A stretch of DNA of 64,000 bases from Burkholderiales bacterium. GTDB lineage: Bacteria; Pseudomonadota; Gammaproteobacteria; Burkholderiales; Burkholderiaceae_C. Of the stretch, positions 19,101 to 28,926 are shown one piece after another (the stretch's first letter is position 1; the number at the start of each line of letters is the position of its first letter). The stretch spans positions 1-64,000 of the forward strand of contig JABEVE010000053.1 in the NCBI GenBank assembly GCA_013044035.1, in the 5' to 3' direction. The notes below the pieces were generated by a model that saw nothing but the letters and a program-made list of their open reading frames with translations, searched no databases and was not told where the DNA came from. Both the position numbers and the translations under genes were made by a program.

Positions 19101-22100
19101 TGCTCGGCCAGTTGCCCGACACTCTGCAGGCCTACGGTACGAGAACTGCCACGCAGTTGGTGGGCAAGGGCGGTGACTTCCTCGGCCACCGGATTGGATG
19201 GCTGCAATGACCACGCGGCAATGTCGGCACCGAGTCGACGGACCAGTTCGTCGGCCTCGTTCAAATAGATGGTGTAGAGCGGGATGGGGATGCGCAGCTC
19301 GCCGACGACCTTGATGTTTTCGTCGGGAGTCTGTAGGGCGGGGCGATGGACATCGAGCGTGTAGACCTGCGCCAGCGGCGCATCCGTGGCAGGGTGGGCA
19401 TGCAGCGGTGTCACCGGCTGCGCCGTGTGGAGCGCGGTCTGCTCCGTGTCGTGCGGCTCCTCGTCGTCGGCGCCGGACATGTCGACGGCTTCGCCTGCTG
19501 CGTCAGGCCGATGGATGAAGGTCGATGCTTGCGATGCGCCCAGATCCAGGGGTGTATGCGCCCCCTGCGAGGCGAAGGTCGAGGGCTGGGCATCGAAGCC
19601 GGGCGCGTCAGGGAATAGCCGGTCGAAGGCCTGCGCATCGAGTTCTTGCATGTCGACCATGCCAGAGGTCTCATCTGCAGGCGTGCTGCTCGCAGGCACA
19701 TCGTCGGCGGCAGGATCCGCAGACGCCGGGGCTTCTGCAGCCTTGGGCGTGAAGTCAAGATCGAGCAATGCGACGTCAGGCAGATGCAGGTCGAGAGCCG
19801 GGAAGTCAGGGGGTTGCAGCTGTAGGGCAATGTCGACGGTTGGCTGCTCCGGCTGGTCGGACGCGGTCCATGGCGTCAGCTCGAAGCTTGCGGGCACAGC
19901 GTCGACGCCATTCGCCTCGGCGGCGGGTATCGGTGCCCGAGCCGCAACCAGGTTTTCGGCAGTGTCATCCTCTTCGACAACGGGAGGCAGCCCTGTCGAC
20001 CATGTGTCGACAAAGTCGGGATCTGGAAATTCGCTCTCGAGGGCTTGTGTCTGAGATGCCACCGCGCTTGCAACGCTGGCGGCCGGCGCTGCCGGTAGTG
20101 CTGCAGCGGTGACGTCTTCCGCGGGCAGACCGCGCAGACGACGCGCCGCGGCGCAGATGGCGTCGCTCGAATGCCGGGCCGCCGTGCCCATGCGCAGGGC
20201 ACGGGTCCAAGCATCGAGCTCGGTCAAGGTGTGCTGTGCGAGTTGCAGCGCGGGAGGCGTGATGGGCCTTTGCTCGGCCAGCAGTTGATTGAAAACCTGT
20301 TCCAGCGCCCACGCGGCTTCACCGAAATCCGTGAGCGCAACCATGCGCGAACTGCCCTTGAGTGTGTGGAAGGCTCGGCGCACGGCGGTCAGCGTGCTGT
20401 CGTCGGATGGGTTGGTGGAGAGCTGGGCCACGCCGATCTGGCCCGCGGCGATGACTTCATCAGCCTCTTCGAGAAAGATGTCGAGCAGGTCATCTTCTTC
20501 GTCTGTCCCGCCCGGCTCTGTGGGCGCGTCGAAGCTTGGTGCGGCCGGGGTGTCGGCCGCAGCGGTGGCGGCAGCGGCCGCTGCAACAGGCGCAGCCAGT
20601 CGAGTGGCGGCGGCATCGGCGTCTTGCGCCCTTGGGCTGCGCAGCAACTCTGCTGCGGCCGAGACATCCTGCCCCTCACCGAGCAATTCGCGTGCCTGCA
20701 CAAGCTTGGCCGACAAGGTGCTTTCTTGCGCCAGCGCGGCCTCCATGCGCAGGCGCTCGAACTGGCTGGCAGCCTGGACAGGGTCGAGTCCGTGGTCAAG
20801 GGCGTCGGCAAGTTGCGTCGCCTGGTGTTGCAGGTCCTGATGGGTACTGGGTGGTGCGGTGTGCGGCGTGCTGGGAACGATGGCGCGCAATTCGCCGCTT
20901 TGTGTGTCGAAACTGAACAGCGATTTCGCCAGTTCGGGTTGGTACACCAGCATGTCGATCAGAAAACCCAGGGTGCCGATGTTTCCGGCGAGACGATCGA
21001 ACAAACCTCGTGGTTCGCGGGCCTGGTGCTCGTCGGGAGGACTGAGCAGGAGGTTTTCAACCGTCTGGCGAATATGCCCCAGTGCTTGTGCGGCAACGTC
21101 CATGCCGAGCACGGACAGCACCCCTCGCATTTGCGCTAGAAGCTTGGGTACGGGCGCGAGCTCCGACTGGGTGGCCGGATCGCGGAAATAGGCGTCGAGC
21201 AAGCGCTCGACAGTACTCATGTCGTGGCGTAACTCCTGCACCACCGTTCCCATCGTCTGGCTCTCAGACGACTTGCGGTAGAGCTCTTCCATCCACGGTG
21301 CAAAAGTGCCGGCGGCCATGCCTTCGGCACTACGGTCGAGTCGGCGGGCAAGCTCGCTGGCACGCAACAGGAATTCCGCATCGTCGGCCTGGAAATGGTC
21401 GAACGATGCTTCCAGGAACAGCAGGGCCGTGGCCACTTCGAGCACGCGCTCCGGGGTCAACAGGTCACGCCGCTCAGAGACGGCTTGCACCATGTGCTCG
21501 ATGGCTGCGGTGAGAGATTCGGCACCCGGGGAGATCTCGCGGAGTGCTTGCCCGAGCAAATGGGTACCTTCCACGAACTTGCCAACACGGGTGAAATCGT
21601 CGTTACCGAGTTGCGACCAGCCCTCCTTGACCAGGCCGATGCGCTTGCGCACCTGTTGGATGAGTGACGGATCGAGCAGGCCGAAGTAAGTACGCTGGTA
21701 ATCCACGACAACCGCAACAGGGAGATGCATGCGGGTTTGAATCGCGCCCAGTGTTTCGACTTGCATGCCTTGCGCATGTGCCTTCGCCAGGGCCTGACTG
21801 CAGAAAAAGAGCAGTTCATGAGCTAGGCGCCTGGATGGTTGCTGTTGCCCGGCCATGACACTCTTGAGCTGCAGATTGAGCCGGTTGCACAAGCGCTTGG
21901 CATACAGGTCTACAGGCAGCAGGCCCAGGGCCAAGGCTTCGAAAAAGCCGTCAGCCAGCCACCACAGGACACGTTCGTGTCCACTGGCACTGGCCGCAGC
22001 GCGTCGCGCCACGGATTGCAGCGCGCGTCCCGTCAGGGGCAGGTCGCGCTGGCGCAACAGATCCAGCAGGGCGCGTTCATAGTTGCCACGGTCGTCAGGG

Positions 22101-22630
22101 TGCAGTCTGGGGCTCGGTGCTGTGTCGTCTGGCAGATCGGGCCAGGTCCAGTCGATGTCCCAAAGATCAGCCGGATGGGCAATCTCGCCACCCGCCAGTT
22201 CTGTCAGGGCGTGGTACTGTTTGAACAACTTGAGCGCAGGCTCCTGCTTGCCGCTGCGCTGAGCCTCGAGGTAATCGAGAAGGGCGTACAAGCCGGATTC
22301 GAGCGTGCTCTGGGCCGAGGTGTCGAAACCGGCCGGTTGCTCGATGAACCGTGCGAGCACCCGTTCCGTCGCCAGGGCTAGCCGCGCTGCCGAGAAGTAG
22401 CCGAGCAGATCGATGGCCCCGGCGGCCTGATGCACCTGATGGCGCGCCTGCAGCAGATAACCCGCCGCAGGCTGCGCGTCGTCACCCTGTGCCGGACTGC
22501 GCCATTGCATTTGCTTGCGCAATGCGGCTTGCGCGGCGAGCAGGTTCTCGCGCACTTGCTCGATCACCCAGACCAGCGGTCCGGGATCCAGTTGCGTGGT
22601 GGAAAGCGGTGTCGAGACAGCGAGGTTCAT
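16196..22630 (-). CDS. chpA: type IV pilus chemosensory hybrid histidine kinase ChpA/PilL
   Basis: 2144 residues, one of the largest CheA relatives. The N-terminal 700 residues have no kinase motif. Three clear Hpt phosphotransfer boxes follow: HTLKGSSR near 755, HQLRGSSR near 1157 and HTFKGSAR near 1369. After them come a CheA dimerisation region, an HATPase with HILRNAVAHGLE near 1700 and GRGVGLDVVRTD, a CheW domain, and a C-terminal receiver with phospho-acceptor Asp near 2071 (VVLTDIEMPRMDG). Acidic, Ala-rich linkers separate the Hpt domains. It receives signals from PilJ via PilI and should phosphorylate PilG and PilH to control twitching and often cAMP. The start MNLAVSTPL was chosen by conservation; upstream codons are shadow frame. 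Confidence 0.95.
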   Translation of the reverse strand: MNLAVSTPLSTTQLDPGPLVWVIEQVRENLLAAQAALRKQMQWRSPAQGDDAQPAAGYLLQARHQVHQAAGAIDLLGYFSAARLALATERVLARFIEQPAGFDTSAQSTLESGLYALLDYLEAQRSGKQEPALKLFKQYHALTELAGGEIAHPADLWDIDWTWPDLPDDTAPSPRLHPDDRGNYERALLDLLRQRDLPLTGRALQSVARRAAASASGHERVLWWLADGFFEALALGLLPVDLYAKRLCNRLNLQLKSVMAGQQQPSRRLAHELLFFCSQALAKAHAQGMQVETLGAIQTRMHLPVAVVVDYQRTYFGLLDPSLIQQVRKRIGLVKEGWSQLGNDDFTRVGKFVEGTHLLGQALREISPGAESLTAAIEHMVQAVSERRDLLTPERVLEVATALLFLEASFDHFQADDAEFLLRASELARRLDRSAEGMAAGTFAPWMEELYRKSSESQTMGTVVQELRHDMSTVERLLDAYFRDPATQSELAPVPKLLAQMRGVLSVLGMDVAAQALGHIRQTVENLLLSPPDEHQAREPRGLFDRLAGNIGTLGFLIDMLVYQPELAKSLFSFDTQSGELRAIVPSTPHTAPPSTHQDLQHQATQLADALDHGLDPVQAASQFERLRMEAALAQESTLSAKLVQARELLGEGQDVSAAAELLRSPRAQDADAAATRLAAPVAAAAAATAAADTPAAPSFDAPTEPGGTDEEDDLLDIFLEEADEVIAAGQIGVAQLSTNPSDDSTLTAVRRAFHTLKGSSRMVALTDFGEAAWALEQVFNQLLAEQRPITPPALQLAQHTLTELDAWTRALRMGTAARHSSDAICAAARRLRGLPAEDVTAAALPAAPAASVASAVASQTQALESEFPDPDFVDTWSTGLPPVVEEDDTAENLVAARAPIPAAEANGVDAVPASFELTPWTASDQPEQPTVDIALQLQPPDFPALDLHLPDVALLDLDFTPKAAEAPASADPAADDVPASSTPADETSGMVDMQELDAQAFDRLFPDAPGFDAQPSTFASQGAHTPLDLGASQASTFIHRPDAAGEAVDMSGADDEEPHDTEQTALHTAQPVTPLHAHPATDAPLAQVYTLDVHRPALQTPDENIKVVGELRIPIPLYTIYLNEADELVRRLGADIAAWSLQPSNPVAEEVTALAHQLRGSSRTVGLQSVGQLAEQMEEALRLQHGHPAALESADVDLLVQATEEIRRLLHQFAAGFVRPAQPDMVEALQALVHRMQHLGAQPQIDAPETGMAHSGHGVEDTDSTAYVDAEPIAVVTKHAGETAPIAASELAQALEEMGSAVAPVAPSESTMAAAADPTLRDSIDTELFPIFEDEASELLPGLSTALRQWENNPRDLTAPKQAMRLLHTFKGSARMAGAMALGDQAHSLEADIEALLGMESEALVESDLIELIARHDAMNTRFERLREASSRGEVELGEIHIEQGLQDEAVERAAATQPATSAAAVAESSQPTAKVIAAATSSTSEGKALPQPLMPMQAAPGAGRVAAQPVRVRAALLDRLVNQVGEVSIARSRLDNEFGLIRSSTRDLGDNLERLRAQVRDIELQADAQMAARAQSAREDGRDFDPLEFDRFTRFQELTRMMAESVNDLALVQNTLSRTLQSTDDNLARQARLTRELQRDLLRTRMVEFDSISERLYRTVRQAGKDAGKPVRLDIIGGNIEIDRGVLDRMAGTFEHILRNAVAHGLESAAAREAAGKPAAGTITLKLRQEGSEVVVSITDDGAGLDYAAIERKARATGLLASDETADEAHLRELIFRPGFSSMEQTSEIAGRGVGLDVVRTDTRALGGRVELESRPRLGSTFTLVLPLTTAVTQVVLLRAGSKVFAAPASLVDLVLRLKPADVAAAAARQQLLHAGQDLPFFWLGALTADSGASTEAPGRTIPVVLIRSAAQRLALQVDEVLGSQEVVVKNLGPQLSRVPGLAGISVLPNGNLVLIYNPVALAAVYGEQAAQLMARAASARAAAWPATTEPAHPSAVVSGSATHAHPPAAVAPAQAVGNTVLVVDDSITVRRVTQRFLSRNGYAVLLAKDGLDALEQLQGTLPDVVLTDIEMPRMDGFDLTRNIRADERTRHLPVIMITSRIADKHRNYAQELGVNHYLGKPYSEDELLGLIRRYMPQTLLH

Positions 22631-22694
22631 GCCTTGGGGCGCGCAGGAAGGAGATCGTTGGACGGGTCGGAATGGGTGCCCGGAAGGTGACGCA

Positions 22695-24866
22695 TCAGGC
22701 GATCTTGAAACGCGAAACGGATTCGCGCAGCGCCTCGGCCACGCGTGCCAGTTCACCGACCAGGTCGGCAGTGGAGCGCGTGCCCTGGCTGGTCTGCTCA
22801 GTCACGGCGAAGATGTGCTGGATGTTGCCCGCAACCTTGTTGGCCGACTGCGCTTCGGTGAAGGTCTGCTCGGAAATGCGCTGAATCAGCTCGGCAAGCT
22901 GGCGCGACACGCGGTCGATTTCGGTCAGCGCCGTGCCGGCGTTGTCCGAGAGCTTGGCGCCTTCCACCACGCCTTGCGTACTTTTTTCCATGGCGGCAAC
23001 GGCGTCTTGCGTGTCGGTCTGAATCGCCCGCACCAGCGCCGAGATCTGTTTCGCGGCTTCGGCGGAGCGCTCGGCGAGGCGCTGCACTTCCTCGGCCACG
23101 ACTGAGAAACCGCGGCCGGCATCACCCGCTGAAGCGGCTTGAATGGCGGCATTCAGCGCCAGGACGTTGGTCTGCTCTGTCAGGTCGGAAATCAACTCGG
23201 TGATTTCGCCGATTTCCTGTGAAGATTCGCCCAGGCGCTTGATGCGCTTGGAGGTGTCCTGGATCTGGGTGCGGATGGCGTTCATGCCGTCGATCGAATT
23301 GCGCACCGCCTGCAGGCCCTGTTCGGCGGCCGAGAGTGACTGACGAGCCACGTCGGATGACTGTTGCGCCTGAGCCGAGACCGCATTGATGCGTTCGGCC
23401 ATTTCCAGCACCGACTGGCCGGTTTCACGAATTTCCACCAGTTGCTGCTCGGATGACTTGAGCAGGTTGCCGGACGTGGTTTGCGCCTTCGAGGAGGCGT
23501 AGCTCACCTGGTCGGCGGTGGATTGCACTTGCGACACCAGATTGCGCAACTCCTCCACGGTGTAGTTCACCGAGTCGGCAATGGCTCCGGTGATGTCCTC
23601 GGTCACCGTGGCCTGTTGTGTCAGGTCGCCCTCGGCAACGTTCTGCAACTCATTCATCAACCGCAAAATGGCCGACTGGTTGGCCTCGTTGGTTCGGCGG
23701 GCATCGAGTTCCTGGCGTTCGGCAAGATGACGTTGCATCTCGGACTGATCCGCACGCTGGCGCGTTTCCTGCACATACAACCTGGCTAGACCAGCCAGCG
23801 CCAACAACGCCAGCCCCCCCATGGCGACCAGGAATAACAGAGCGGGTGTACTCACGCCGGCATGTGACGCGTAGTCGCTTTGCAAGGCCTGCAGCTTAGC
23901 CAGCAACGGCACCGAGTCCTTCACCACCGATGCTTGCGCAACGCGCGCGCTGCTCAGACCCTGCAGATTGGACAGGATGCTGGTGGTGAGCTGGCGGGTT
24001 TCACTGAAATTTTTCACCAGGTTTTGCAACTGGGCGCGCAGTTGCGCGCTTTTGGCTGCGGTCAGTTGGAGATTAGGGTCGCCATCAAGCAGTCCTTTGG
24101 ACAAATCATTGAAGGTGTTCAAATCCTTGCCGAGTGCAAAAACAGCCTCGGGACTGACGCCTTCGAAGGACAGGAATTCGTTTGCCGACTTGCCGATGCG
24201 CTGGGTCAGCATATTGAGCTGCGTGGCCGCTGCGATGTTGGCTGCGGGCGCGTTTTCCTGCAGCATCAGCGATGAGATCGTTTCGGTTGTTTCAAGCAGC
24301 CTGTCGGACTGCCGGTTCACAGTGCGCAAGGACTTGTTCGTTTGTGTCAGCACCGGCTCAAGCTTGACTACGGACAGCGCGTTTTTCACCATCCCGTCGA
24401 CCAGGGGTTGAATCGCGGCCAGATCGGAATTGGCCGCTGCATTGCCCCCGCCCAGCGCTTGGAAATCGCGGCTCAGGGCATCGGAGCCCGTTTTGAGCTC
24501 ACCGAACGAGCTCTCCGAGCCCAGCAAGGAGGCACTGATGGACTTGGCAACAAGCTGCGACTGCATCATGGCGTCGCCGGTGGTATCTAGTAACTTGGCA
24601 GAACTGGCTGCTACGCGCAGCGTCACGGTCAAACCCAGCGCGATGAGGATCACAGCGACGATAAGCAGCAGAACCAGCACACGCTGCTGCTGGGGCAAGG
24701 GCAGGTGGCCGATCAAGGGAAGTGCGTTTTGCACCTCTTGCTTTGGGCGCTGTTCTTGCGAGTCCTGATCCATTTGGACTGTCGACGAGACAGAGACGCT
24801 GGATTCGGCGATGGCCGTGGGGGCCTCGAGGGGGTTTTTGGAACCGAACAGGGGAAACAGGGCCAT
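22695..24866 (-). CDS. pilJ: type IV pilus methyl-accepting chemotaxis protein PilJ
   Basis: 723 residues. Short cytoplasmic N-terminus, then membrane segment [17 protein letters not shown] (about 65-85), a periplasmic helical region of about 260 residues with paired PilJ-type repeats, a second membrane segment ([18 protein letters not shown], about 345-365), then a HAMP-like part and the cytoplasmic MCP signalling hairpin with [29 protein letters not shown] split around its tip. It senses surface contact or chemical cues for the Pil-Chp system. No CheR or CheB type adaptation gene (pilK, chpB) is present in the window. Confidence 0.94.
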   Translation of the reverse strand: MALFPLFGSKNPLEAPTAIAESSVSVSSTVQMDQDSQEQRPKQEVQNALPLIGHLPLPQQQRVLVLLLIVAVILIALGLTVTLRVAASSAKLLDTTGDAMMQSQLVAKSISASLLGSESSFGELKTGSDALSRDFQALGGGNAAANSDLAAIQPLVDGMVKNALSVVKLEPVLTQTNKSLRTVNRQSDRLLETTETISSLMLQENAPAANIAAATQLNMLTQRIGKSANEFLSFEGVSPEAVFALGKDLNTFNDLSKGLLDGDPNLQLTAAKSAQLRAQLQNLVKNFSETRQLTTSILSNLQGLSSARVAQASVVKDSVPLLAKLQALQSDYASHAGVSTPALLFLVAMGGLALLALAGLARLYVQETRQRADQSEMQRHLAERQELDARRTNEANQSAILRLMNELQNVAEGDLTQQATVTEDITGAIADSVNYTVEELRNLVSQVQSTADQVSYASSKAQTTSGNLLKSSEQQLVEIRETGQSVLEMAERINAVSAQAQQSSDVARQSLSAAEQGLQAVRNSIDGMNAIRTQIQDTSKRIKRLGESSQEIGEITELISDLTEQTNVLALNAAIQAASAGDAGRGFSVVAEEVQRLAERSAEAAKQISALVRAIQTDTQDAVAAMEKSTQGVVEGAKLSDNAGTALTEIDRVSRQLAELIQRISEQTFTEAQSANKVAGNIQHIFAVTEQTSQGTRSTADLVGELARVAEALRESVSRFKIA

Positions 24867-24967
24867 GGGAACTCCGGCGTGACGACTAGTGTGAAATTTG
24901 AGCAGGGAAGGCAGTCAGGCAGTGTCAGTGGCGGTTGGTGCCTCAGCGCGATGGGCAACCGCTCGCA

Positions 24968-25486
24968 CTAGACGACGGCAAGAAATTCGGGGTCATCAGC
25001 CAACAAGGCCAGGTTGAGTTCGCGCCAGGTCAACCCCGAAGTGTCGAGCAGTCCTGGGCCGAGCCAAGGTTCTGGGGCTGCAGGCGCGTGCTCGTCCCTG
25101 ACAAATTGTCGGGGTGTACGCAAGCCGGCAAGTTGATCGACCAGCAGCACGGCGTTGATTTCCAGTTGGGGTGCGAACTGGATGTACCGGCTTTGGGCAT
25201 TGCTGCGTGGGCTGCTGGCGGGGCGTACACCCAAAAAAGCCGCGAGGTCGACTACGCCGCTCAACACGCCACGCAAATTGACCAGGCCGGCGAACCAGGC
25301 CCGTCCATGTGGCAAAGGCATGGGCGACTCGTAAGCCGAGATTTCACCCGCTTGCACCAAGGGCAACAAGATGCGCTGCTGGCCAGCGACCACGGCCAGC
25401 CAGCGCGACTCGCTCTGTGTCAACTGCGCCGCCTGCAGACGCGATGCGAGCTGGCTCTGGAATTCAATCAGGCTGCTGCGTGCCAT
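24968..25486 (-). CDS. pilI: CheW-like adaptor PilI
   Basis: 172 residues, single CheW-like SH3-type domain from about residue 25 to 165, with GRAWFAGLVNLRGVLSGVVDLAAFLG as the most typical stretch. It links PilJ to ChpA in the type IV pilus chemosensory array. Sits between pilH and pilJ, 38 and 101 bases from them. No membrane segment. Confidence 0.9.
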   Translation of the reverse strand: MARSSLIEFQSQLASRLQAAQLTQSESRWLAVVAGQQRILLPLVQAGEISAYESPMPLPHGRAWFAGLVNLRGVLSGVVDLAAFLGVRPASSPRSNAQSRYIQFAPQLEINAVLLVDQLAGLRTPRQFVRDEHAPAAPEPWLGPGLLDTSGLTWRELNLALLADDPEFLAVV

Positions 25487-25524
25487 GTTTTGGACTGAGG
25501 GGCAAGGGTGTGCGATGGCACGGT

Positions 25525-25890
25525 TCAGGACAGTGCCATGATCTTGCTCAACAGATCATGCGGATCCACCGGCTTGGTGACGAAGTCGCGAGCGCCTTGG
25601 CGCATGGCCCAGAGCTTGTCGGTCTCCTGATTTTTGCTGGTGCAGATGATCACAGGAACATCGCTGTACGCCGGGTTACGAGTGATTTGGCGAGTGAGCT
25701 GAAAGCCGTTCTGGCCTGGCATCACCACATCCATCAGAATCAGATCGGGCTTGTTCGCTGCCATTGCGCTCATGGCCTGCTCGCCGTTTTCGGCGGTGCT
25801 CACGGTGTACCCATTTTTGCTCAGCAGATCGGAAAGAAAGTAGAGCTCAGTGCGGGAGTCGTCAACGACCAGAATTTTTTGGATGCTCAT
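25525..25890 (-). CDS. pilH: response regulator PilH (single receiver domain)
   Basis: 121 residues, a stand-alone CheY-like receiver. Acidic pair at VVDDSRTE, phospho-acceptor Asp in LILMDVVMPGQNG and the conserved Lys in FVTKPVDPHD. PilH opposes or tunes PilG in pilus retraction and extension. Start ATG overlaps the pilG stop by 4 bases, so the two regulators are translationally coupled. Confidence 0.93.
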   Translation of the reverse strand: MSIQKILVVDDSRTELYFLSDLLSKNGYTVSTAENGEQAMSAMAANKPDLILMDVVMPGQNGFQLTRQITRNPAYSDVPVIICTSKNQETDKLWAMRQGARDFVTKPVDPHDLLSKIMALS

Positions 25891-26297
25891 GGGTGTGCGG
25901 CGCTGGCGCCAGAGGGAGTGTTGCGATATTGATCGACCGCCTGGAGCAGTTGGTCTTTGGTGAAGGGTTTGGTGAGGTAGGCCTCTGCGCCCACCATCTT
26001 GCCGCGTGCCTTGTCGAACACCCCGTCCTTCGACGACAGCATGATCACGGGGATGCCGGCATGGCGAGGGCTGCGCTTGATGATGGCCACGGTCTGATAA
26101 CCGTCAAGGCGCGGCATCAGGATGTCGCAGAAAATCAGGTCCGGCAAGGCGTCGTTGACTTTTGACAGGGCGTCGAATCCATCTTCTGACAGCAGCACTT
26201 GGTAGCCAGCCTGTTTCAGGAAAATTTCCGCGCTGCGACGAATGGTGTTGCTGTCGTCGACCACCAACACCTTGAATGAACCATTGGCCGTGCTCAA
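25887..26297 (-). CDS. pilG: response regulator PilG (single receiver domain)
   Basis: 136 residues, stand-alone receiver: LVVDDSNTIRRSAEIFLKQAG at the N-terminus, phospho-Asp in LIFCDILMPRLDG, Lys in YLTKPFTKDQL. PilG is the response regulator that promotes pilus extension and cAMP signalling in Pseudomonas. The start codon is TTG at 26297, with GGAG about 8 bases before it; no ATG occurs in frame ahead of the conserved receiver strand. Head of the pilG-H-I-J-chpA operon, 87 bases after rubredoxin. Confidence 0.92.
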   Translation of the reverse strand: MSTANGSFKVLVVDDSNTIRRSAEIFLKQAGYQVLLSEDGFDALSKVNDALPDLIFCDILMPRLDGYQTVAIIKRSPRHAGIPVIMLSSKDGVFDKARGKMVGAEAYLTKPFTKDQLLQAVDQYRNTPSGASAAHP

Positions 26298-26384
26298 GCA
26301 GGGTCTCCAGAAAATATGCGGTGATGAACAAGCACAGGAACCTGCGCGCAGGGGTCAAGACGCAAAGCTGCTTGGGATCGGAAG

Positions 26385-26564
26385 TTAGATCTGCACCATT
26401 TCGAAATCATCCTTGCGTGCCCCGCACTCAGGGCAAGTCCAGTTCATCGGAATGTCTACCCAGCGTGTGCCAGCGGCCAGGCCACTTTCCGGATGGCCCA
26501 CTTCTTCGTTATAAATAAAGCCGCAGATCAAGCACATCCAGGTTTTGCAGTCAGGTTGTGTCAC
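26385..26564 (-). CDS. rubA: rubredoxin
   Basis: 59 residues with the two iron-binding knuckles CLICG and CPECG and typical internal residues (GFIYNEEVG, WVDIPMNWTCPECGARKDDF). A small one-iron electron carrier. The frame is open far upstream, but the rubredoxin family begins a few residues before the first Cys pair. GTG at 26564, preceded by AGAGGG about 9 bases upstream, gives VTQPDCKTWMCLICG. Rubredoxin next to pilG is a known Burkholderiales arrangement. Confidence 0.92.
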   Translation of the reverse strand: MTQPDCKTWMCLICGFIYNEEVGHPESGLAAGTRWVDIPMNWTCPECGARKDDFEMVQI

Positions 26565-26691
26565 AGCGTATCGCCCTCTGGCATAAGATTCAATCATTCT
26601 ATGGAGAGGTTGTGCAGGGCTGTGGTGTCTTGCATACCAAGCGCGGCTGTGGGTTTGGCCGCCCCGATTTGTTTCATCAACCGAACCCATC

Positions 26692-27555
26692 ATGCCCAAT
26701 CCGACCGATGCACCAGAATCTCCCCCAGCCGTGATGGCTTTCAACGCCGCCGACCCCAGTGGCGCGGCAGGGCTGGCTGCGGACCAGGCGGTTTGCGCCG
26801 CCGTCGGCTGCCACGCCTTGCCGGTCACGACGTCGATCTGGGTGCGCGACACGGCCGAGATTTTCGATATCGTCGAGATCGAGGCAGACGCCGTGATCGA
26901 GCAGGCGCGTGCAGTCCTGGAGGACGTGGAACTGGCCTCCTGGAAAGTGGGTTTCCTCGGCAGTGTCGAAGTGGTCAGCGCCGTGGCCGAGCTCTTGGCC
27001 GATTACTCCCAGGTGCCGCTGGTCACGTATGTCGGCAACCTGCAGGCATTCGACGAAAGCCAAGCCGAGGAATACATCAAGGCCATGCAGGAACTGGTGC
27101 TGCCGCAGACCCGCGTGTTGTGCGGCAACATCACGGCCCTCACCCAGTTCCTGTTCCCCGACGTCGAGCGCGAGGATCCGCCCACGCCCGAGGCGCTGAT
27201 GCATCAGGCCCAGGGCATGGGTGTGCAATACCTGCTGGTGACCGGGATTCTGGTGCCTGAAAACCATGTGGAGAACCTGCTCCTCAGCCCGCGCCGCCAA
27301 TTGCTGCGCGAGCGCTTCGAGATGTTCGATGCGGGTTTTTCCGGTGCCGGCGATACGCTTTCGGCCGCCGTGGCCGCGTTGCTGGGCACGGGCGCCAAGC
27401 TCGACCGGGCGGTGCATGAAGGGCTGGAGTTTCTCGACCAGACCCTGGATTTTGCCTACCGCCCGGGCATGGGGCATCTCGTTCCCGACCGTTTTTTCTG
27501 GGCCCAGACCAGCCCCGATGACGACGACTCCATCTCTCCGGTGGGTCTGCAGTAA
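26692..27555 (+). CDS. thiD: hydroxymethylpyrimidine / phosphomethylpyrimidine kinase (ThiD type)
   Basis: 287 residues of the ribokinase-like PfkB superfamily. N-terminal [19 protein letters not shown] is the ThiD substrate loop, and [14 protein letters not shown] towards the C-terminus holds the anion hole and catalytic Asp. It makes HMP pyrophosphate for thiamine synthesis. A little longer than E. coli ThiD (266), with an acidic C-terminal tail (DDDDS). Divergent from rubredoxin, and followed by a terminator before hemL. Confidence 0.88.
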   Translation: MPNPTDAPESPPAVMAFNAADPSGAAGLAADQAVCAAVGCHALPVTTSIWVRDTAEIFDIVEIEADAVIEQARAVLEDVELASWKVGFLGSVEVVSAVAELLADYSQVPLVTYVGNLQAFDESQAEEYIKAMQELVLPQTRVLCGNITALTQFLFPDVEREDPPTPEALMHQAQGMGVQYLLVTGILVPENHVENLLLSPRRQLLRERFEMFDAGFSGAGDTLSAAVAALLGTGAKLDRAVHEGLEFLDQTLDFAYRPGMGHLVPDRFFWAQTSPDDDDSISPVGLQ

Positions 27556-27586
27556 GCCTCCTGCTTCGTCCTTTCTCTTCCAATCA

Positions 27587-27612
27587 GCCGCCCGCCCCGG
27601 GCGGCGTTTTCT
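27587..27612 (+). terminator. rho-independent terminator after thiD
   Basis: GCCGCCCG (27587-27594) pairs perfectly with CGGGCGGC (27598-27605) over a 3-base loop, followed by GTTTTCTT. It lies between the thiD stop and the hemL ATG (27623), so it probably ends thiD transcription or partly limits read-through into hemL. Confidence 0.75.
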
Positions 27613-27622
27613 TGCAGTCGCC

Positions 27623-28909
27623 ATGTCCAGCAACGCCCAACTTTTCGACCGCGCCCAGCGCACCATTCCTGGCGGGGTGAACTCCCCGGTGCGCGCCTTT
27701 CGCCAAGTGGGTGGCGTGCCGCGCTTCATCGACCGCGCCGAAGGCGCTTACATGATCGACGCCGAGGGCACGCGTTTCATCGACTACATCGGCTCTTGGG
27801 GGCCGATGATCGCTGGCCATGCCCATCCCGACGTGATCGAGGCGGTGCAGCGCGCCGCCACCCGCTCGTTGAGCTTCGGCGCGCCAACAGCTGACGAAAT
27901 CGAGATGGCCGAGGCGATTTGCAAGCTCATGCCGGCCGTGGAAATGGTGCGCCTGGTCTCCAGCGGCACCGAGGCCGGGATGAGCGCCATCCGTTTGGCA
28001 CGGGGTTTCACCGGGCGCGACGCCATCGTCAAGTTCGAGGGCTGCTACCACGGCCACGCCGACAGCCTGCTGGTGAAGGCCGGTTCAGGCCTGCTCACGT
28101 TCGGCAACCCGAGTTCCGGCGGGGTGCCGGCCGATCTGGCCAAGCACACCCTGGTGCTGGAGTTCAACAACATTGCGCAGATCGAAGCCTTGTTCGCAGC
28201 GCGCGGGCCGGAGATTTCTTGTGTCATGGTCGAGCCCATTGCCGGCAACATGAACTTCATCCGCGGCGATGCCGCCTGGCACCGCCGCCTGCGGGAACTG
28301 TGCACCGAGCATGGCGCGCTGCTGGTGTGGGACGAGGTGATGACCGGCTTTCGCGTTGCCTTGGGCGGTGCCCAGCAGGTGTATGACATCCGGCCCGATC
28401 TGGTGGTGATGGGCAAGGTGATTGGCGGCGGCATGCCGCTGGCGGCTTTCGGTGGCCGCGCCGATGTGATGCACAAGCTTTCGCCGCTGGGCAACGTCTA
28501 CCAGGCTGGCACGCTGTCGGGCAACCCGGTGGCCGTGGCCGCCGGCATGGCGCAGTTGCGCATCATCCAGCGTCCCGGCTTTTACGACCGTCTGGCTGCC
28601 ACCACCCGGCAACTGATGCAGGGGCTGGACGCCGCGGCGGCGCGTCACGGCATCACCTTCCGCACCGACAGTGAAGGCGGCATGTTCGGCTTCTATTTCG
28701 CCGACACCTTGCCGCGCAACTACCCGGACGTTGCCGGCGCCGATGTCGAAATTTTCAAGCGGTTTTTCCACGCCATGCTCGACCGCGGTGTCTATCTCGC
28801 CCCCAGCATGTACGAGGCGGGCTTCCTGTCGGCCGCGCATGGGCCCGACGTCATTGCCGCCACGCTCGACGCGGCCGACGCCGCCTTTGCGCAGATTGGC
28901 CAGGCCTGA
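27623..28909 (+). CDS. hemL: glutamate-1-semialdehyde 2,1-aminomutase
   Basis: 428 residues, PLP-dependent. Converts glutamate-1-semialdehyde to 5-aminolevulinate, the C5 route to haem. Motifs: [17 protein letters not shown] at the N-terminus, ECYHGH-like [20 protein letters not shown] with the cofactor Asp, and the PLP lysine in [11 protein letters not shown] (about K265). Full length. The ATG is 11 bases after the terminator U-tract, and the convergent mtgA ends 17 bases beyond its stop. Confidence 0.97.
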   Translation: MSSNAQLFDRAQRTIPGGVNSPVRAFRQVGGVPRFIDRAEGAYMIDAEGTRFIDYIGSWGPMIAGHAHPDVIEAVQRAATRSLSFGAPTADEIEMAEAICKLMPAVEMVRLVSSGTEAGMSAIRLARGFTGRDAIVKFEGCYHGHADSLLVKAGSGLLTFGNPSSGGVPADLAKHTLVLEFNNIAQIEALFAARGPEISCVMVEPIAGNMNFIRGDAAWHRRLRELCTEHGALLVWDEVMTGFRVALGGAQQVYDIRPDLVVMGKVIGGGMPLAAFGGRADVMHKLSPLGNVYQAGTLSGNPVAVAAGMAQLRIIQRPGFYDRLAATTRQLMQGLDAAAARHGITFRTDSEGGMFGFYFADTLPRNYPDVAGADVEIFKRFFHAMLDRGVYLAPSMYEAGFLSAAHGPDVIAATLDAADAAFAQIGQA

Positions 28910-28926
28910 GCACCGTTGCCCGTGCC

